Assembly (NCBI GenBank): GCA_003615045.1
Contig: ML014218.1
Coordinates: 1-63,798 of the forward strand
DNA from: Caulochytrium protostelioides
Lineage: Eukaryota; Chytridiomycota; Caulochytriomycetes; Caulochytriales; Caulochytriaceae
DNA: 63,798 nucleotides
Direction: 5' to 3'
Within the stretch, counting starts at the first letter, position 1. Each line of letters begins with the position of its first letter. Positions 47,808 through 59,772 of this stretch are shown one piece after another. A program made the position numbers and the translations under genes. A model generated the notes under the pieces. The model ran no database searches, was not told the origin of the DNA, and was given only the letters and a program-made list of their open reading frames with translations.

Positions 47808-49645
47808 ACGGGCCTGCCCCATCTCTGCACGTCTCCCCCCGTCACGTCGGCGACGCCATCGGGCCCCGCGGGGTCTGCCTCCCGTGGAGCGCGACGCGGT
47901 CGCGCTGTTTCACATTCCGTTTCGGAGACGCTGTGGTCGCGATCGCCGCCACCGGTCCCTTTATCGCTCTTCTTCGTATCCCAATTGGATCGCCGCGTGT
48001 ACGACTTTTATCTGTCATACCATACCCTACCCCGTGCCGCGGCCTCGGGGTTTCCCCGATGGGGTGGGCAAGACGGGCTGCGGGGAAGGATGAGCGCGGT
48101 TCGCGTGAGGGCCGTTGGCGCCGCCGTGGCCACCATCACCGATTCCGTCGCGCTCCCGTCGCATCCCGGCATCCTGCATCCGTCGGGAATGGCGGGCGTC
48201 GCGAGCACCGAGCTGGAGCTGGCCGTCGCTGCGGATGATGATGATGATGATGACCCGGCATTGGCCACGGACGGCGTCCCTCTGCCGCGACTCGGCCCGC
48301 GCCATTTGGCCGGCGTCGCGCCGCGTCGTGCCATCGATGTGCTGGCCTCGCGCTAACTGCGCTTCATGGTCCATCACCCATGCTCGCCATACGCCGGCCG
48401 CCGCCCGACTCACGGCGCGTCCGTGAGATGGCACATGGTCCAGGGCCTCCACGCCGACCAGGCTGCCGGGCGGGCTGTGGCGTCCGGAGCGATGGGGCAC
48501 CGCAGGGGCCGCGGGCCGGGGGCGTTTGCGAAGACCCCGGGCAAGGCGTTTCTATCTCTTTTTTTTTTTCGCTGGCTTGGCTGAACGCCGATCCCAGCGT
48601 GTTGGTATGAAACAAGAACGCTGGTCCAAATTCTCCCGAAAAAGCGACAACCGAGGCGAGCAGGGGAGGCCCAAGATCGGCGGCGAGCGAGCGAGCCAGC
48701 GAGCAAGCAAACGAGAAGGGCGAGCGGAGGAGAGTCGTCGCCATTTGTCGATTTGTCGATTGCCACTCGTCTCTTTGAGAGCGCCCATGAACACCGAAGG
48801 GCGGGTCGAAGCCATCACGGAGGGGTTCCGCGTCGCGGGCGGCGTGCCGACGCCATTGGCGAGACGGCGCTGGGCAGCAGAGCAACGCCATTCTGGACGA
48901 TCTCTGCGGCGGCTGGATCGCGGGCGAGACCCTCTCGAGCGACGACGGCGCTCGACGCCGGACCCTGACGGGCTTGATGGCATGACCTGGTCCATGATCA
49001 GGTGCTCCTCTTGGTGGCGAGCTGATTCATACTCGCTTGGTTCTGACCATGTCAGCAGGCAGGGTGCTGCATCGTTCATGATCAACACGGACTCGATCTT
49101 CATGCGGAGGTCTGACCCTGAATGCGGTGAGCCGCTCTAGTTCCCACCGTCGCTCTTGCTCATCACACCTGCGACCCCAAGAAGCATCGGGTCGCTCATC
49201 TGCTCCGAGCCACCACGCCGCCCTTTTTGTGACTGGCAGCATCGTCTCCCGTCGGCGTTCTCGGTCGATTCTGGCGTCTGCCGCGGCCCGCCCGGTTTCC
49301 ACCCTTTCCTTTGGTCGTCGGGTGCGCGACGATTCCGAAGACATCCCCGATTCTAATCTCACGGATACTAATACGAGAACGGCGCTTTCCTAGACTGCTG
49401 GGGTCATCACGATCACCACCCGACGGCACCAAAGGAATCGTGTTCTGCTTGCCTCGACTGCTCGCCGCTTCCCTGCTTGGCGCCCTTCGCCCTTCGTGAC
49501 AGTGTCGGCGCCCCTTCTGACTGCACGTGCTCGCTCTCGCCCTCGCCCGTGCCGCCGCCGCCGCCAACGCCGCCGCCAACGCTGACACGGCCGCGAACGC
49601 CCAAGGTCGCGCTCGTGCCTACGCGGGGGCCTGGACCTCGCCACG
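47808..49645. other. Intergenic, 1.8 kb
   Basis: 3' flank of WASP and promoter of the membrane-protein gene. It has a T-run at 48559-48570 and a GAT run near 48235-48252. No gene is recognised. An upstream exon of the next gene could lie here. Confidence 0.4.
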
Positions 49646-52600
49646 ATGCCCCCTCTCAGCGACATGCCGTCGGCAGGCGGCGGCGCCTCGCGGCGCCCCT
49701 GGCCGCTCGCCTCGGCATCGACGCCCGCGGAATCGCCCTTGCTCCGGCTCGTGAAGCGCGGACACCGGCAGCAGCTGCAGCAGCAGCATGCGCGCCGTCT
49801 TCGCCGCCGCAGCGCTGCCGCCGCCGCCGCTGCGGGCCGCGATGCGGTCAAGTCGGAGACGGGCGCCGGCCACCGCCGCCGCACGCAGCAGTATCGTCGC
49901 GGCATCGCGGATGAAAACAGCCGCCCTGGTCCGCAGGACGGTGCGATGAACTTTGGCCGCGGCTTGGATGAGGCAAACGCGAATGACTACGGCGCCGGCA
50001 TCCCGTCACGCACCGGTAGGCAACCCGCCCCGGGGGGCCATATGGGTTCCGGTTCGACGGCGGGGTACGGTAATTCGCAGGGCACCCCAGGCATGGCGCC
50101 TCCTACGATCATCATGCATAAACCACAGGAGCATAGCAATCCAACGAAGGGCCTGAAGCGAACGGCTGACGACGAGAATGATGGGATGGGATGGAATCAT
50201 CCATCCTCGGACCACAGAATCAAGGTTCCCAAGCTGTCGAGTAGCTCACTGCCTCCCGCCCGTGATGGACCTGGCGCAGCCCCCACGAATGATGACGATA
50301 GCGACAGCAGCGGTAATTCCGACATCCCTAATCGACCCTTCGCTCGCGCGGCGTCGGCAGAACCCCCGTCTCTCCGCCAGCCTGTCGCCCACACTGTTGG
50401 TGCAGGCATCCCTGCCGAACAACCGACTCGTGATGGGGAGCGCGGGGTACCAGCGGGGGTCGTGGCGTCGGGCGACACGCGTACGCGTGACTACCAACCG
50501 GGGACGGCAGCAAGCTCAGCGCTGAACTCTATGCAGGGCGCTCCACCGGGTGCGAGTGAAAGCGTTCCGTCGGACTACAACCCGAATCTTCTGTCCCCCG
50601 AGTGGAGATCACAAAGAGGCATGAAACCCCCGCAACAGCCTGCGGCACAGAATATCGGGGGACAGGCACCACGGATCAACGATCCTGCGTACGGGGATGA
50701 CCAAGTCAGTGGCGACGATGACGAGAGTGGCGAGAATTACGAAAATGACGATACAGCCGGTGCCGACAGTCCACGTGCCCCTACCCGAGCCGAGATCGGC
50801 GCCATGCCGCCCACGCGGGGCGGGCAGAGGGCTCCGACAGATCCGTCGCTCCCCGCGCGACAGAACACCTCCGCTCATTCGCAGACCGTGCCTTCACTGG
50901 AACCACTCGAGCCCGCGCCGTCGCCGCCGCCGTCGCCGCCGCCGTCGCCGCCGCCGCCACCGCCGCCGCCGCTAGGCCGATCGCGGCTCGACGCAACCAC
51001 GGACGGAGCGCTGGAGCCCCCGCGGGCCGGCCAGGCCGACGAGATGGACGCCCGCGCCGCGAGGACGCCCGCGGGGACGTCAGCCGTGGGCGCCGCCGCG
51101 AGCCCGTCGGCGGCCGGATCTCCGCCGCCCGTGTTCTCCAGCGCTGCGGCGGCCACGCGCGGACCCGGCGCGGCCTCCGATGCCCCGAGCGCCGCCCATC
51201 CCGCTGATACCGCCGCGCGCAAGGCGCCGCCGGACCCGCATGATCGGACGGACGCGCTGCCGACGCGGGCAGCGCCCAGCGCACCGGCCGACGGGCCGCC
51301 TGCAGCGCAGAGTCGCGCGTCCGGGACGCCGATGCCGACCGGTGGCCCGGGGGTCGCGGCGACGTCGGACGCGCCGGCAGCCGGGGCGCCGCCGGCCGGG
51401 GCGCCGCCGCCGTCCCCGTCGCCCGCGCGGCCTGCGCGGCGGATGCGGTTCCGCCGCAGTCTGACGGCCCAGCGGGTTAAGCGTCTCGCGCGCCGGCGAC
51501 TGCAGAACGCCGCGGCGGACGGCGGGCAGGAACCGCCGGCGCCGGCGACAGACGTCCCCCACGGCAACAGCCACGCCGCGACCGACGCGGCGCCGCCGGC
51601 CGACCGCATCTCGGAGGGCGCAGCGAGCGATCGCCGTGCCGAACCCGGCCCCGAGGGGATGGACCCCGTGCCCAATGACCTCGCTCATGATGCCGCTCAT
51701 GATGCCGCTTCAACAGCGCCCAACGACTCCCTCAAGAGTCCGAGGCGTGATCGCGCGAGTTATCATGGGAGCGGCCAAGGTGGCCATGGCAGCGAACCCG
51801 GCAGCGAACCCGGCAATGGCAGCCGTGGCCGCGGAAGCGACAGCGACGGCGGCAGCGAGAGCCGCGGCCGCCTCGGAGGCAGCGGCAGCAGCAGCCATTT
51901 CAGCGGCAGCCGAAGCGGCGTCGCGGCCGACCTCGACCAAGACATCCCGTCGCCCGCCATGATCCGCGCGGCGCGGCTGGGGCCAGCGCCTTCGGCGAGC
52001 GACCCGCCCGCCATGGCGTTCGCGTCGTCGACGTCCATGCCGCTGTCGGCGTCGCCATCGGCGGACGACGGCACCCACCTCATCGCGGGCCGCCGCCTCA
52101 CGAACGGCGCGATCGCCGGCATCGTGGTCGGCGTGCTGATGGCGCTCGTGCTGCTGGGGAGCCTGGCGTGCGGCCTGAAGCGTCGCCGCGCCGCGCGGCG
52201 TGCCGCGGCGGCGGCCGCCGCGAGCAGCGAGCTCGGCGAGGACGGCGACGTGGCGCCGGACCGCCGCAAGACGCAGCGCATGTCGACGTTCTCGACGCAC
52301 TCGCTCACGATCGTGCAGAAGACGGGGATGGCGCCCGCCGACGGCCTCGATGACCTGGCGATCCGCGTGCCCGACGAGGCGGCCGCGTACAACGCGCAGC
52401 CGTACTACTTTGGCGAGCACGACCCGCCGCAGGACGCGCACCGCTCGACGTTCAGCAGCGCGAGCACGATGTCGGGAACCGGCGACGACGACGACAAGGG
52501 CCGCGACAGCCTGCGGTCGGACGCGTCCTCCCAGTTCGGCGCGCGCTCCACGTCCCGCAACTTTGTGCCGCCGCGCAGCTCGGCGTCGCACTCCGAGGCT

Positions 52601-52753
52601 GGCTCGACCGCCTCCGGCGGCAAGCGCTACCAGGCCATCGTCAAGGGCATCAAGGGCAAAGGCCCGCTCCCGCAGCCCAAGACCACCGCAGGCGTCGCCA
52701 ACACCAACATGGCCATGCGCGACACGGTGATTGTTGAAAAGATGACCCGCTAA
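49646..52753 (+). CDS. Single-pass membrane protein with long disordered Pro/Ala/Ser ectodomain
   Basis: The open frame codes for 1035 residues. The N-terminal 800 are disordered: Gln/Arg-rich at first, then Asp/Ser/Asn-rich, then Ala/Pro-rich with a PPSPPPSPPPPPPPPLG stretch and Gly/Ser/Asp repeats. One clear transmembrane helix lies near 821-844 (GAIAGIVVGVLMALVLLG), followed by a KRRRAARR stop-transfer cluster. A Ser/Thr-rich cytosolic tail follows (MSTFSTHSLTIVQKTG, YQAIVKGIKGKGPLPQPKT). No signal peptide is obvious at the ATG, so a short upstream exon may be missing. The topology resembles fungal cell-surface sensors and adhesins of the WSC/Mid2 type, but no defining domain is present. 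I do not assign a function. Confidence 0.72.
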   Translation: MPPLSDMPSAGGGASRRPWPLASASTPAESPLLRLVKRGHRQQLQQQHARRLRRRSAAAAAAAGRDAVKSETGAGHRRRTQQYRRGIADENSRPGPQDGAMNFGRGLDEANANDYGAGIPSRTGRQPAPGGHMGSGSTAGYGNSQGTPGMAPPTIIMHKPQEHSNPTKGLKRTADDENDGMGWNHPSSDHRIKVPKLSSSSLPPARDGPGAAPTNDDDSDSSGNSDIPNRPFARAASAEPPSLRQPVAHTVGAGIPAEQPTRDGERGVPAGVVASGDTRTRDYQPGTAASSALNSMQGAPPGASESVPSDYNPNLLSPEWRSQRGMKPPQQPAAQNIGGQAPRINDPAYGDDQVSGDDDESGENYENDDTAGADSPRAPTRAEIGAMPPTRGGQRAPTDPSLPARQNTSAHSQTVPSLEPLEPAPSPPPSPPPSPPPPPPPPLGRSRLDATTDGALEPPRAGQADEMDARAARTPAGTSAVGAAASPSAAGSPPPVFSSAAAATRGPGAASDAPSAAHPADTAARKAPPDPHDRTDALPTRAAPSAPADGPPAAQSRASGTPMPTGGPGVAATSDAPAAGAPPAGAPPPSPSPARPARRMRFRRSLTAQRVKRLARRRLQNAAADGGQEPPAPATDVPHGNSHAATDAAPPADRISEGAASDRRAEPGPEGMDPVPNDLAHDAAHDAASTAPNDSLKSPRRDRASYHGSGQGGHGSEPGSEPGNGSRGRGSDSDGGSESRGRLGGSGSSSHFSGSRSGVAADLDQDIPSPAMIRAARLGPAPSASDPPAMAFASSTSMPLSASPSADDGTHLIAGRRLTNGAIAGIVVGVLMALVLLGSLACGLKRRRAARRAAAAAAASSELGEDGDVAPDRRKTQRMSTFSTHSLTIVQKTGMAPADGLDDLAIRVPDEAAAYNAQPYYFGEHDPPQDAHRSTFSSASTMSGTGDDDDKGRDSLRSDASSQFGARSTSRNFVPPRSSASHSEAGSTASGGKRYQAIVKGIKGKGPLPQPKTTAGVANTNMAMRDTVIVEKMTR
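50909..50973. repeat. CCGCCGTCG/CCGCCG tract encoding poly-proline
   Basis: In-frame CCG/TCG repeats give the Pro/Ser run in the membrane-protein ectodomain. Confidence 0.7.
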
Positions 52754-52960
52754 CCGCGCGCGGGGGAGCACGAAGGGGCGTCCCCCGGGAAACCCTTTCT
52801 CCCAGCCGCCTGAGCGATGCCGCTCGTACCCTTTCCTTTTTCACTTATCTCACATGACTGATATGTAAATATATACATCCATGGACCGCTTCTGCATAGT
52901 GAGGGTATACTTCACACACATGCTGACGACGAGATCGCCGGCGGCGGACAGGGAGGCGTG
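52754..52960. other. AT-rich shared 3' region of two convergent genes
   Basis: 207 bp between convergent stops. It includes an AT-rich core with inverted ATGTA/TACAT (ATGTAAATATATACAT near 52864-52879), probably a bidirectional 3'-end region. Confidence 0.35.
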
Positions 52961-53653
52961 TTAGGCACGACGCGCGGGGATGGCGGCGGCGGCGGTGTCG
53001 TGCTTGGCGGAGGATGGCTGCCGGCCCGTCAACCACGACGCTGCCCGGCCAGCACGCCGCCGCGGCCGCCGCAGCAGGGAGCGGTAGGTGGCGATAAGAT
53101 CGGCGACCGAGGCCTCGACGGAGAAGTGGTCGACCGCGAGCTGCCGGACGTGCGGACGGGGCACGGTGGCGACGACGCGGCGAACGGCGCCGACAAAGGC
53201 CGCGCGGTCCTCGGGCTCGAACATGCACGTCGCGACGGCCGTGTACACGTGGACGAAGGCGCCGGAGCGCGGGATGACGGGCGGCGCGCCGCACGCCATC
53301 GCCTCGGCCACCGTGAACCCGAACGTCTCGGACCGCGACGCCGTCGTAAACACGTCGCTGAGCGCGTAGTGCGCGGCCACGGCGCTTTCCTGCGCGATCA
53401 TGCCCGTGAAGAGCACGCGCGGCTTCGGGGCCACGGCCGCGGCATCGGGCACGTCATGCTGCCCCGTCCAGACGCGGCCGCGGCCGACCGTCTGCGCCGC
53501 GAGGCGCTCGAGCCGCGCGCGGTCGGGCCCGTCGCCGACGATCAGGAGCGTGCTCTCGGCCAGGTCCGGATGGTCCATCTGCCGGAGGAGGAACTCGACG
53601 TTCTTTTCGCGGCCGAGACGGCCGACGTAGATCATCAGCGGCGCAAACGCCGG

Positions 53654-53685
<32 letters not shown>

Positions 53686-54676
53686 GCGGCGGCGGGAGCG
53701 ATGGTGAGGGTGACGACGCGAACGCCGGGGGAGGCGCCGTGGCGGAGGCCGCGGCGAGAGCTGGGGCGCCTGCTGTGACCGCGGGTGCGACGGCGGCTGC
53801 GATGGCAGGCGGCGACGTGGCGGCATGGAGCTGATGCATGGGCCGGTAACCGCGCGCGAGCCAAGCGGCGACGAGGGGATGCAGCAGGTCCGGCTCACGC
53901 GCGCGCGCCGGCGTAAAGTTGGCCGTATCCATTCCCGACTTGAGGACATGCACGCGGCGCGAGTACTGGAAGACGTAGTAGTCGGCGACCCGGGACGGGA
54001 TGCCGACGCATGCGGCAAAGACGACGAGCGGGACGTAGTAGCCAAAGACGAACAGCATCGCGAGCAGGCGCCGGAAGGCGCGGTGGATGTAGGCGTGCTG
54101 GTAGTGCTCGAGGTAGACGTGGTACGACACGTAGATGGTGACGCCGCGCAGCCAGAGCAGCGGCAGCAGCGGTAGGATCCCGAGGCTGAGCGGCGCCACG
54201 ACGTGCGCAACCTGCCACGGCACGGGCCGCCAGAAGCACAGCAGCCGGCCCAGCAGCCGCCACGGCGGCAGGATGAATGCCTGCTGCGCCGGGTAGAACG
54301 GGTTCCGGATGGACGGCACGGTATACTCGCACGGTGTGCCGGGCACGGACGCCACCGTCACCGCATGGCCCGCCGCGCGCAGGCCGTGGATCCAGTTCTT
54401 GCACCGGTAAGCGATCCCGGAGACGTACGGCGGCAGGTACTCCGTCAGCATCAGCACGCGCAGGGGTGCTGTGCCGGCCTCGTCGCCGTCGTCAGCATCG
54501 CCGCCGTCGCTCAGAGCGCCACGAGCGGCGCGGACGCCGCCACGATCCTGAGGGGCATCGGCCGCCAGGAGGGGGCTGTCGCTGGCCGTCTCGTCGTCAG
54601 CACCGTCCTCGTAGGCGCCGCGGCCAGCGCGGCCGTCGAGGGTCGCCGCTGCCGCCGCCGCCACTGCCACTGCCAT
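52961..54676 (-). CDS. GT4 glycosyltransferase, SQD2 (sulfoquinovosyltransferase)-like
   Basis: A 571-residue GT-B-fold transferase from ATG 54676. The N-terminal half has VLMLTEYLPPYVSGIAYRCK, GHAVTVASVPGT and VSYHVYLEHYQHAYIHRAF, with hydrophobic stretches that could dip into a membrane. The C-terminal donor-binding half has MIYVGRLGREKNVEFLLRQM, LLIVGDGPDRARLE, FTGMIAQESAVAAHYALSDV and the E-x7-E motif in SRSETFGFTVAEAMACGAPP. This order closely follows plant and cyanobacterial SQD2, which attach sulfoquinovose to diacylglycerol, but the substrate cannot be fixed from sequence. Other GT4 lipid glycosyltransferases are possible. A low-complexity Ala/Pro/Ser insert of about 75 residues sits between the two halves. 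Converges with the membrane-protein gene. Confidence 0.85.
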
Positions 54677-55350
54677 TGCTGAAGCCGCGACGGGGATACC
54701 GCAGGAACGACGATCGCGACACGTGCCGCGTCGGGCGGACGGCGCGATCGCGTCAGTGGCCGGCCGTCGCGTCCACGATCCCACGAATCACGCGGAGGCG
54801 CTCGCGCTGCTCGGCCGAGCGGGGCCGCGTCACGTGGCGGCACGTGGCTCTGACTCAAGTAAGGAACGGCACCCCTGAAGTGCGGAAGCGGGACGCGAGG
54901 CCGATCGGAAGCAGGGCGAGGCGCAGAACACCGCCGGCGGCGCGTGCATGCGTCTCTGGTGCCTGTCCGCGCGTTTGGTCGGCAGGCGAACGCCGCATCT
55001 CGGGCGATGTTGCAAGGCGACGCGACGCGGTGCGACGCGACGCGACGCGACGCGCAAGACCCTGCCGCGGGATGCGCGGCCCCAGGGGCCGGCGCGCGCG
55101 GGGGGGCACAGAAGACATCGGGAACGCCGTTCGCCGCCGTTTGCCGCCGCCGCTGCTGTGCATGGCGCCGACGCTTAAGACCATAGACAGCCAAGCGACC
55201 CACACACCCGCCGTTTGACCTGCGCCGACGGCCTTCGCGTGGCTGGCTCCGACCCAAGAAAAGAGGAAGGCAGCGGCGCGCACTCGTCCCACGCGGCGGC
55301 GGCGCGGCGTCCGGCCGCCCCCACATGGACGGCCAGACAGACCGCCCCGA
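54677..55350. other. Intergenic with GCGAC pentamer repeats
   Basis: Promoter of the GT4 gene and 3' flank of the WD40 gene. GACGC pentamers run at about 55018-55055. No gene is seen. Confidence 0.45.
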
Positions 55351-55583
55351 CTACCGCGGCGCGAGCTGCTCATACGTCGACGCCACAAGATCCACCACGG
55401 CATACAGCGGCGTGGCGGGCGGCAGATCCGGACGCTGCCGACAGAACAGGCCAGACGCCGGCCCACGGCCGCCAGCGCCGCCCGCGGCGCTCCCGACGGC
55501 CGTCATCGTCAGGGCGCCCGAGGCCGCCACCGTAATGCCCGGCGGCGGCGTGACGCCGGCGCCGCCCGCAGTGGGGCCGGGAA

Positions 55584-55637
<54 letters not shown>

Positions 55638-58600
55638 TGCCGCTGCCGCTGCTGCTCGCAGCATTGGCGGCCGCGTCGAACCCGCGCGAAGGCGACGCGC
55701 CGCCCGTCAAGATCCCCGTGAGCGTTCCCGGCGCGGCGCCCGCGATGGGGAAGGTCCGCATGGCTTCCTTGAACGTCTCAAAGAGCGCGCGGCGCGGCGC
55801 GGACGGCGCGGCGCTCGCGCCGTTCAGCGAGGACTCGCTCGGGCGGCTCAGGTTCTTCTCGATGGCTTCGAGCATGCGCAGCGTCATGGACGCCGCCTTG
55901 ACCATCGCTGGCTGCAAGATGGCGAACGGCCGCAGGCGGTCGGCTTCCGCCATGTCCCGCGACAACGACGGCGACGACGACGACGGCGGTGGCTTGGTGG
56001 TGCCAGCGCCAGACGCATGGAGCGCCGTCGAGGCCGCATCGGTGCGTGGCAGACGGTACGCGTGCCACAGCGCCGCCGTGCTGCGGATCAGACTCGTCCA
56101 CACGGCGCGAAGCAATGCCGTGCCGTCCGCGAGCGCCTCCGGCGGCACCGACGCCAGCGGCCACGTCGCTTCCTCCCAGCACGCCGCGGCCGCCGCCAGC
56201 TGTTTCGCCACCCACGGCAAGTACGTGCTGAGGAGGCCGTCGTGCGGCGGTCCGGAGGCCATGGGTGAGCCGTGGGACGACGCATCGCCCGTGGCAGCGA
56301 CGGCCCCTCCGGACCCGCCGGAGCCTGCGCCCGGGGCAGCGGCCATCCCGGCGGTCGTCGCGAGCGCACCAACGAGGAACTCGGTCCGCAGGTAGTGCGT
56401 ATACGCCGTGGCGTCCGCATACTGCGCCACCAGATACGCCACGGTGCCGAAGCACTCGTCGAAGCGCTCGAGGGCCATCAGCGCCATCAGATAGGCCTGA
56501 TGGGCCCAGACGGAGAAGGTGCGCTCGGTGGGGACCACGAACCACAGGCCGAGAGCTTGCGTCGCGAGGAGGTGGGACGCGGCAGGCCGCGTGCTGGTGT
56601 CGCCCTGCATGTGCGCGACGATCTCCTTGGCCAGCTTCTGCCTCAGTGCGGGCGGCGTCGACCGCTGGGGCGACGGCGGCGACGTGGCCGACGCCACGGG
56701 CGCGGCCGCGGCGGCGGTAGCGGTAGCAGGGGTGCCCGCTGATGCCGCCGAGACGGGCGTCGCCGCCGCCGCCGTCGCATGACCACTCGCCGTCGCATCG
56801 GCCGTGAGCTGCGCCGCGGCGCGCTGCAGATGCCGCTCCAGGAAAAGCATCCCCATGGCCGAGTTCGAGTTGGAAAAGACGTGGCGGAAGACGGCGGCCT
56901 TGCGCGGAGACGGCGCCGCGCGGGCGGCATCGGCCGCCATCGACGCCGCCGCCGAGGCCGACGCCGCGGCTGCGCCGCTCGCCAGGCCGCGATCCCGGGC
57001 ACGCGGGTCGGGGTCCGCCTGGCCGCCCATCTCGGCGGCGGCGTCGAGGGCCGCGCCGCCGAGGAGCGAGAACCCGCGGGCGCGGCGGACGGCCGGCGGG
57101 CGGGCGGGTGCAGGGGCGCCCGGCGCCGTCGTCGAGGAAGGCGTGCCGGCGGCCGAGGTGGCGGCCGAGGTGGCGGCGAGTCCGAGCGGCGATACGGCCC
57201 TGTCGCCGGTGAGGACGCTGCGGCTGTCGACGCCCGCAGGCATCTCGCGGAGCTCGGCCAGCTTGGCGCCGTGGCTGAGGGGCGGGCGGCCCTCGTAGGC
57301 GCGCCGCAGCTCGAGATACCGCTCGAGCACGAGACTCCGCCGCCCGAGCGTCGTCCAGAAGGCCTCCTGGTGGACCGTCGGGTAGAAGAAGGGGTCGTCG
57401 TACAGCGTCGGGAACATCACCACGCTCGCGGCCGGCGCCAGCAGGTCGCCGATCCAATCGGGTGTCGGCGCTTGGCGGAACCCGGCACCTGCCGGGGCGT
57501 TCTTCGAGGCGCCGGCGCTCTTGGCGGCGCCGCCGCCCCCATACTGTGTGGAGGCGGTCGCCTCGCCGAGCAGCGTGCCGAGCCGGATCATGAAATCGAG
57601 CGCGTCGCCCGTATCGTTGAGCGCGATCGCTTCGGCCAGGATCTGGAGAATCGTGCCGTCCAGCCACCGCAGGTCATGCGCCATGCCCGCCGCGATGGCG
57701 TCCTCGGCCTCGACAATCGCGCGCCACTGGCCACGGGCCACGTGGACAAGCAGGCGGTGGCGCAGCACGAGCAAATCAAAGTCGGTCTGCAGCGCGGCAG
57801 GGACGTCGCGGCGCAACAGGGTCGGGTGCAGCTCGGCAAATCCGGGGGGGATCGCCGACTGCAGATCATTCAGCTCCACGTGGAGCTTCTCGAGAAACGC
57901 CTTGGACGCCATGGGCGCGACGCGGGCCCCGGCGCGGACGGGCCGCAGCCGCGCGGGATCGAGCGTCAGCGGCGGGGGCGGCGTGCACAGCGCAATGAGC
58001 GCGCCCTCGTGGGCGCTCGTGGTCTGCCCGGCCTGCACGGCGTGGCGCGCATGCGCCACCACGCCCCGATACGCGTCGGCGAACCGGCGCGCGCGGACCG
58101 CCCGCTCGACCTGGGCCTCGGGCGCCGTCGGCGACGCCACGCGGATACGGTGCCGCGTGAGGGCGCGCATCACGCGGCGCTGCAGCGCCAGCCGCACGAC
58201 CCGGCCATACTTGGACGCCACGTAGAACGCGTCGAGGCGCGCCGACACGGCGACCAGCGGCTTGAGGAGGGTGCGCTCGGCGGCGATGTGGGCGCCTGTC
58301 ACGGGAACGCTCAAGCCCAGACTCAGGCCCAGACCGGTCGCCGCGGCCGCCGTGGCCGCCGAGGCGAGGCCGCCCGTCATGGGCCGGAGAGAGACGCCGG
58401 CGGTGGCGGCGCTCCCATCGCCCGCGGCAGCGGCAGCGGCAGCGGCGGCAGCGGCCGCGGCCGCGGCGGCTTGAGGGGGCAGGGGGGTGCCCAGCCGGGC
58501 GAGGGCGACGATGGGCTCGTGGGGTGCGCCAAGCGCGCCAGGCGTGCCGCCCGCCATGGCCATGGCCATGGCGTGATCGGTGGTGGCCGCCGCGGCCTCT

Positions 58601-59772
58601 TCCGGCGCCGCGGCGGCGCCGAGATCCTCCGAGCTCCACAGCGCGGCCTGGTCGCTCGACCAGTTCCACAGCCGCCAGTAGCGGTCGTTGGCGACGGTCG
58701 CCATCATGTCGGCCTGCAAGGGGTGCCACGCGAGATCCGTCACGGCGGCGAAGTGGTCGCCGATGACGCCGACGGGGTGCCGGCCGAAGCGGAGGTCCCA
58801 CCAGTGGACGCGGCCGTCCTCGCCGCCGGACGCGAGCCAGTACGGCACGTAGGGGTTCCACCGGACGACGTTCGCGCCGCCCGCGTGGGTCCGGGCAAAG
58901 TCGAACACGCAGCTCGGGCGGCGGCCGCCGCCGCCGCCGCCGCGGTCTGAGGCGGCGCCGGTGGCCGGACTGCTCCGGAGAAGCCGCGCGTCGAGCACCT
59001 GGACGTCGCCGGACGTCGCGGCGAGCGCGATGAGCGGCGCGTGCATGGCGGTGGGCGGCGCCGCGGCGTCAGCGCCGCCGTCGGCCGCCGTGGCCTCGAA
59101 CGGGTGGCGGTTCCAGGCGACATGGGTGAGGGCGTCGTGGGCGGCGTCGTGGCGCTGCGCGATGGACTGCGCCACCATGTCGTACACGTAGAGCTGGTTG
59201 CTCTTGGCGGCGAGCAGGAGGTGGGGGTCGAGCGGGTCGAGGGCGACGGACCGGATGCGCGCCGTCGCGAGCATCTTGCCCGGCTGCGCGACCGGCAGGT
59301 TCTTGACCTTGCCCGAGCCGAGGGCCACTTCGAGCACGTGGTCGAGCAGGTCGGGCGCGACGGCGTCGCCGTGGACGAGCGAGCGGCGGTCGAGCCGGAA
59401 GATCTGGACGCACGCGTTGAGGCCGCCCGTCACGACGTGCGTGGCGGACGCATCCATCGTATAAATGGGCGCCGGCGTCGTGAACGCCGACGCGACGCGC
59501 AGCGTGGGCGCCGCCGCCGCCGTCGCCGCCGCCGTGCCCGCCCCGGCCGCCGGGGGGCCGTGCTCCGCGACGAGCACCAGATTCTGCATCTCGCAGGCCT
59601 TCGAGACCAGGGTATACGGCGTGCCCGGCAGGCACAGGACGCCCGTGGTGCGGGGCCCGTCCGCGGGCAGCTGGCAGTCCGAGGCCACGACGTTGGGCCG
59701 CTGCTGCTGGATCGCGGCGATGACGAGGTCGCTGCGCCATGCGGCCTCGCCGCCGGAACCGGACGCGGGCAT
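55351..59772 (-). CDS. Large WD40-repeat protein with helical C-terminal region
   Basis: 1473 residues from ATG 59772 (MPASGSGGEAAWRSDL); the frame continues upstream only to GTG. The first ~450 residues form a WD40 propeller (HVVTGGLNACVQIFRLDRR, LLLAAKSNQLYVYDM, VRWNPYVPYWLASGGEDGRV, HWWDLRFGRHPVGVI, DLAWHPLQADMMATVANDRY, WRLWNWSSD). An Ala-rich insert follows. The rest is largely helical, solenoid-like (FLEKLHVELNDLQSAIPPGF, LVLRHRLLVHVARGQWRAIV, DPFFYPTVHQEAFWTTL, ALGLWFVVPTERTFSVWAHQ, FDECFGTVAYLVAQYADATA), broken by disordered Ala/Ser loops. Near the C-terminus is a 17-Gly run. A propeller followed by an alpha-solenoid is typical of coat, nuclear-pore, IFT and SEA/GATOR subunits, but I cannot assign it to one. 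Confidence 0.82.
55586..55640. repeat. (CCG)n tract encoding poly-glycine on the minus strand
   Basis: About 17 uninterrupted triplets in the coding part of the WD40 gene give the poly-Gly run. Copy number is likely to vary between strains. Confidence 0.85.
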
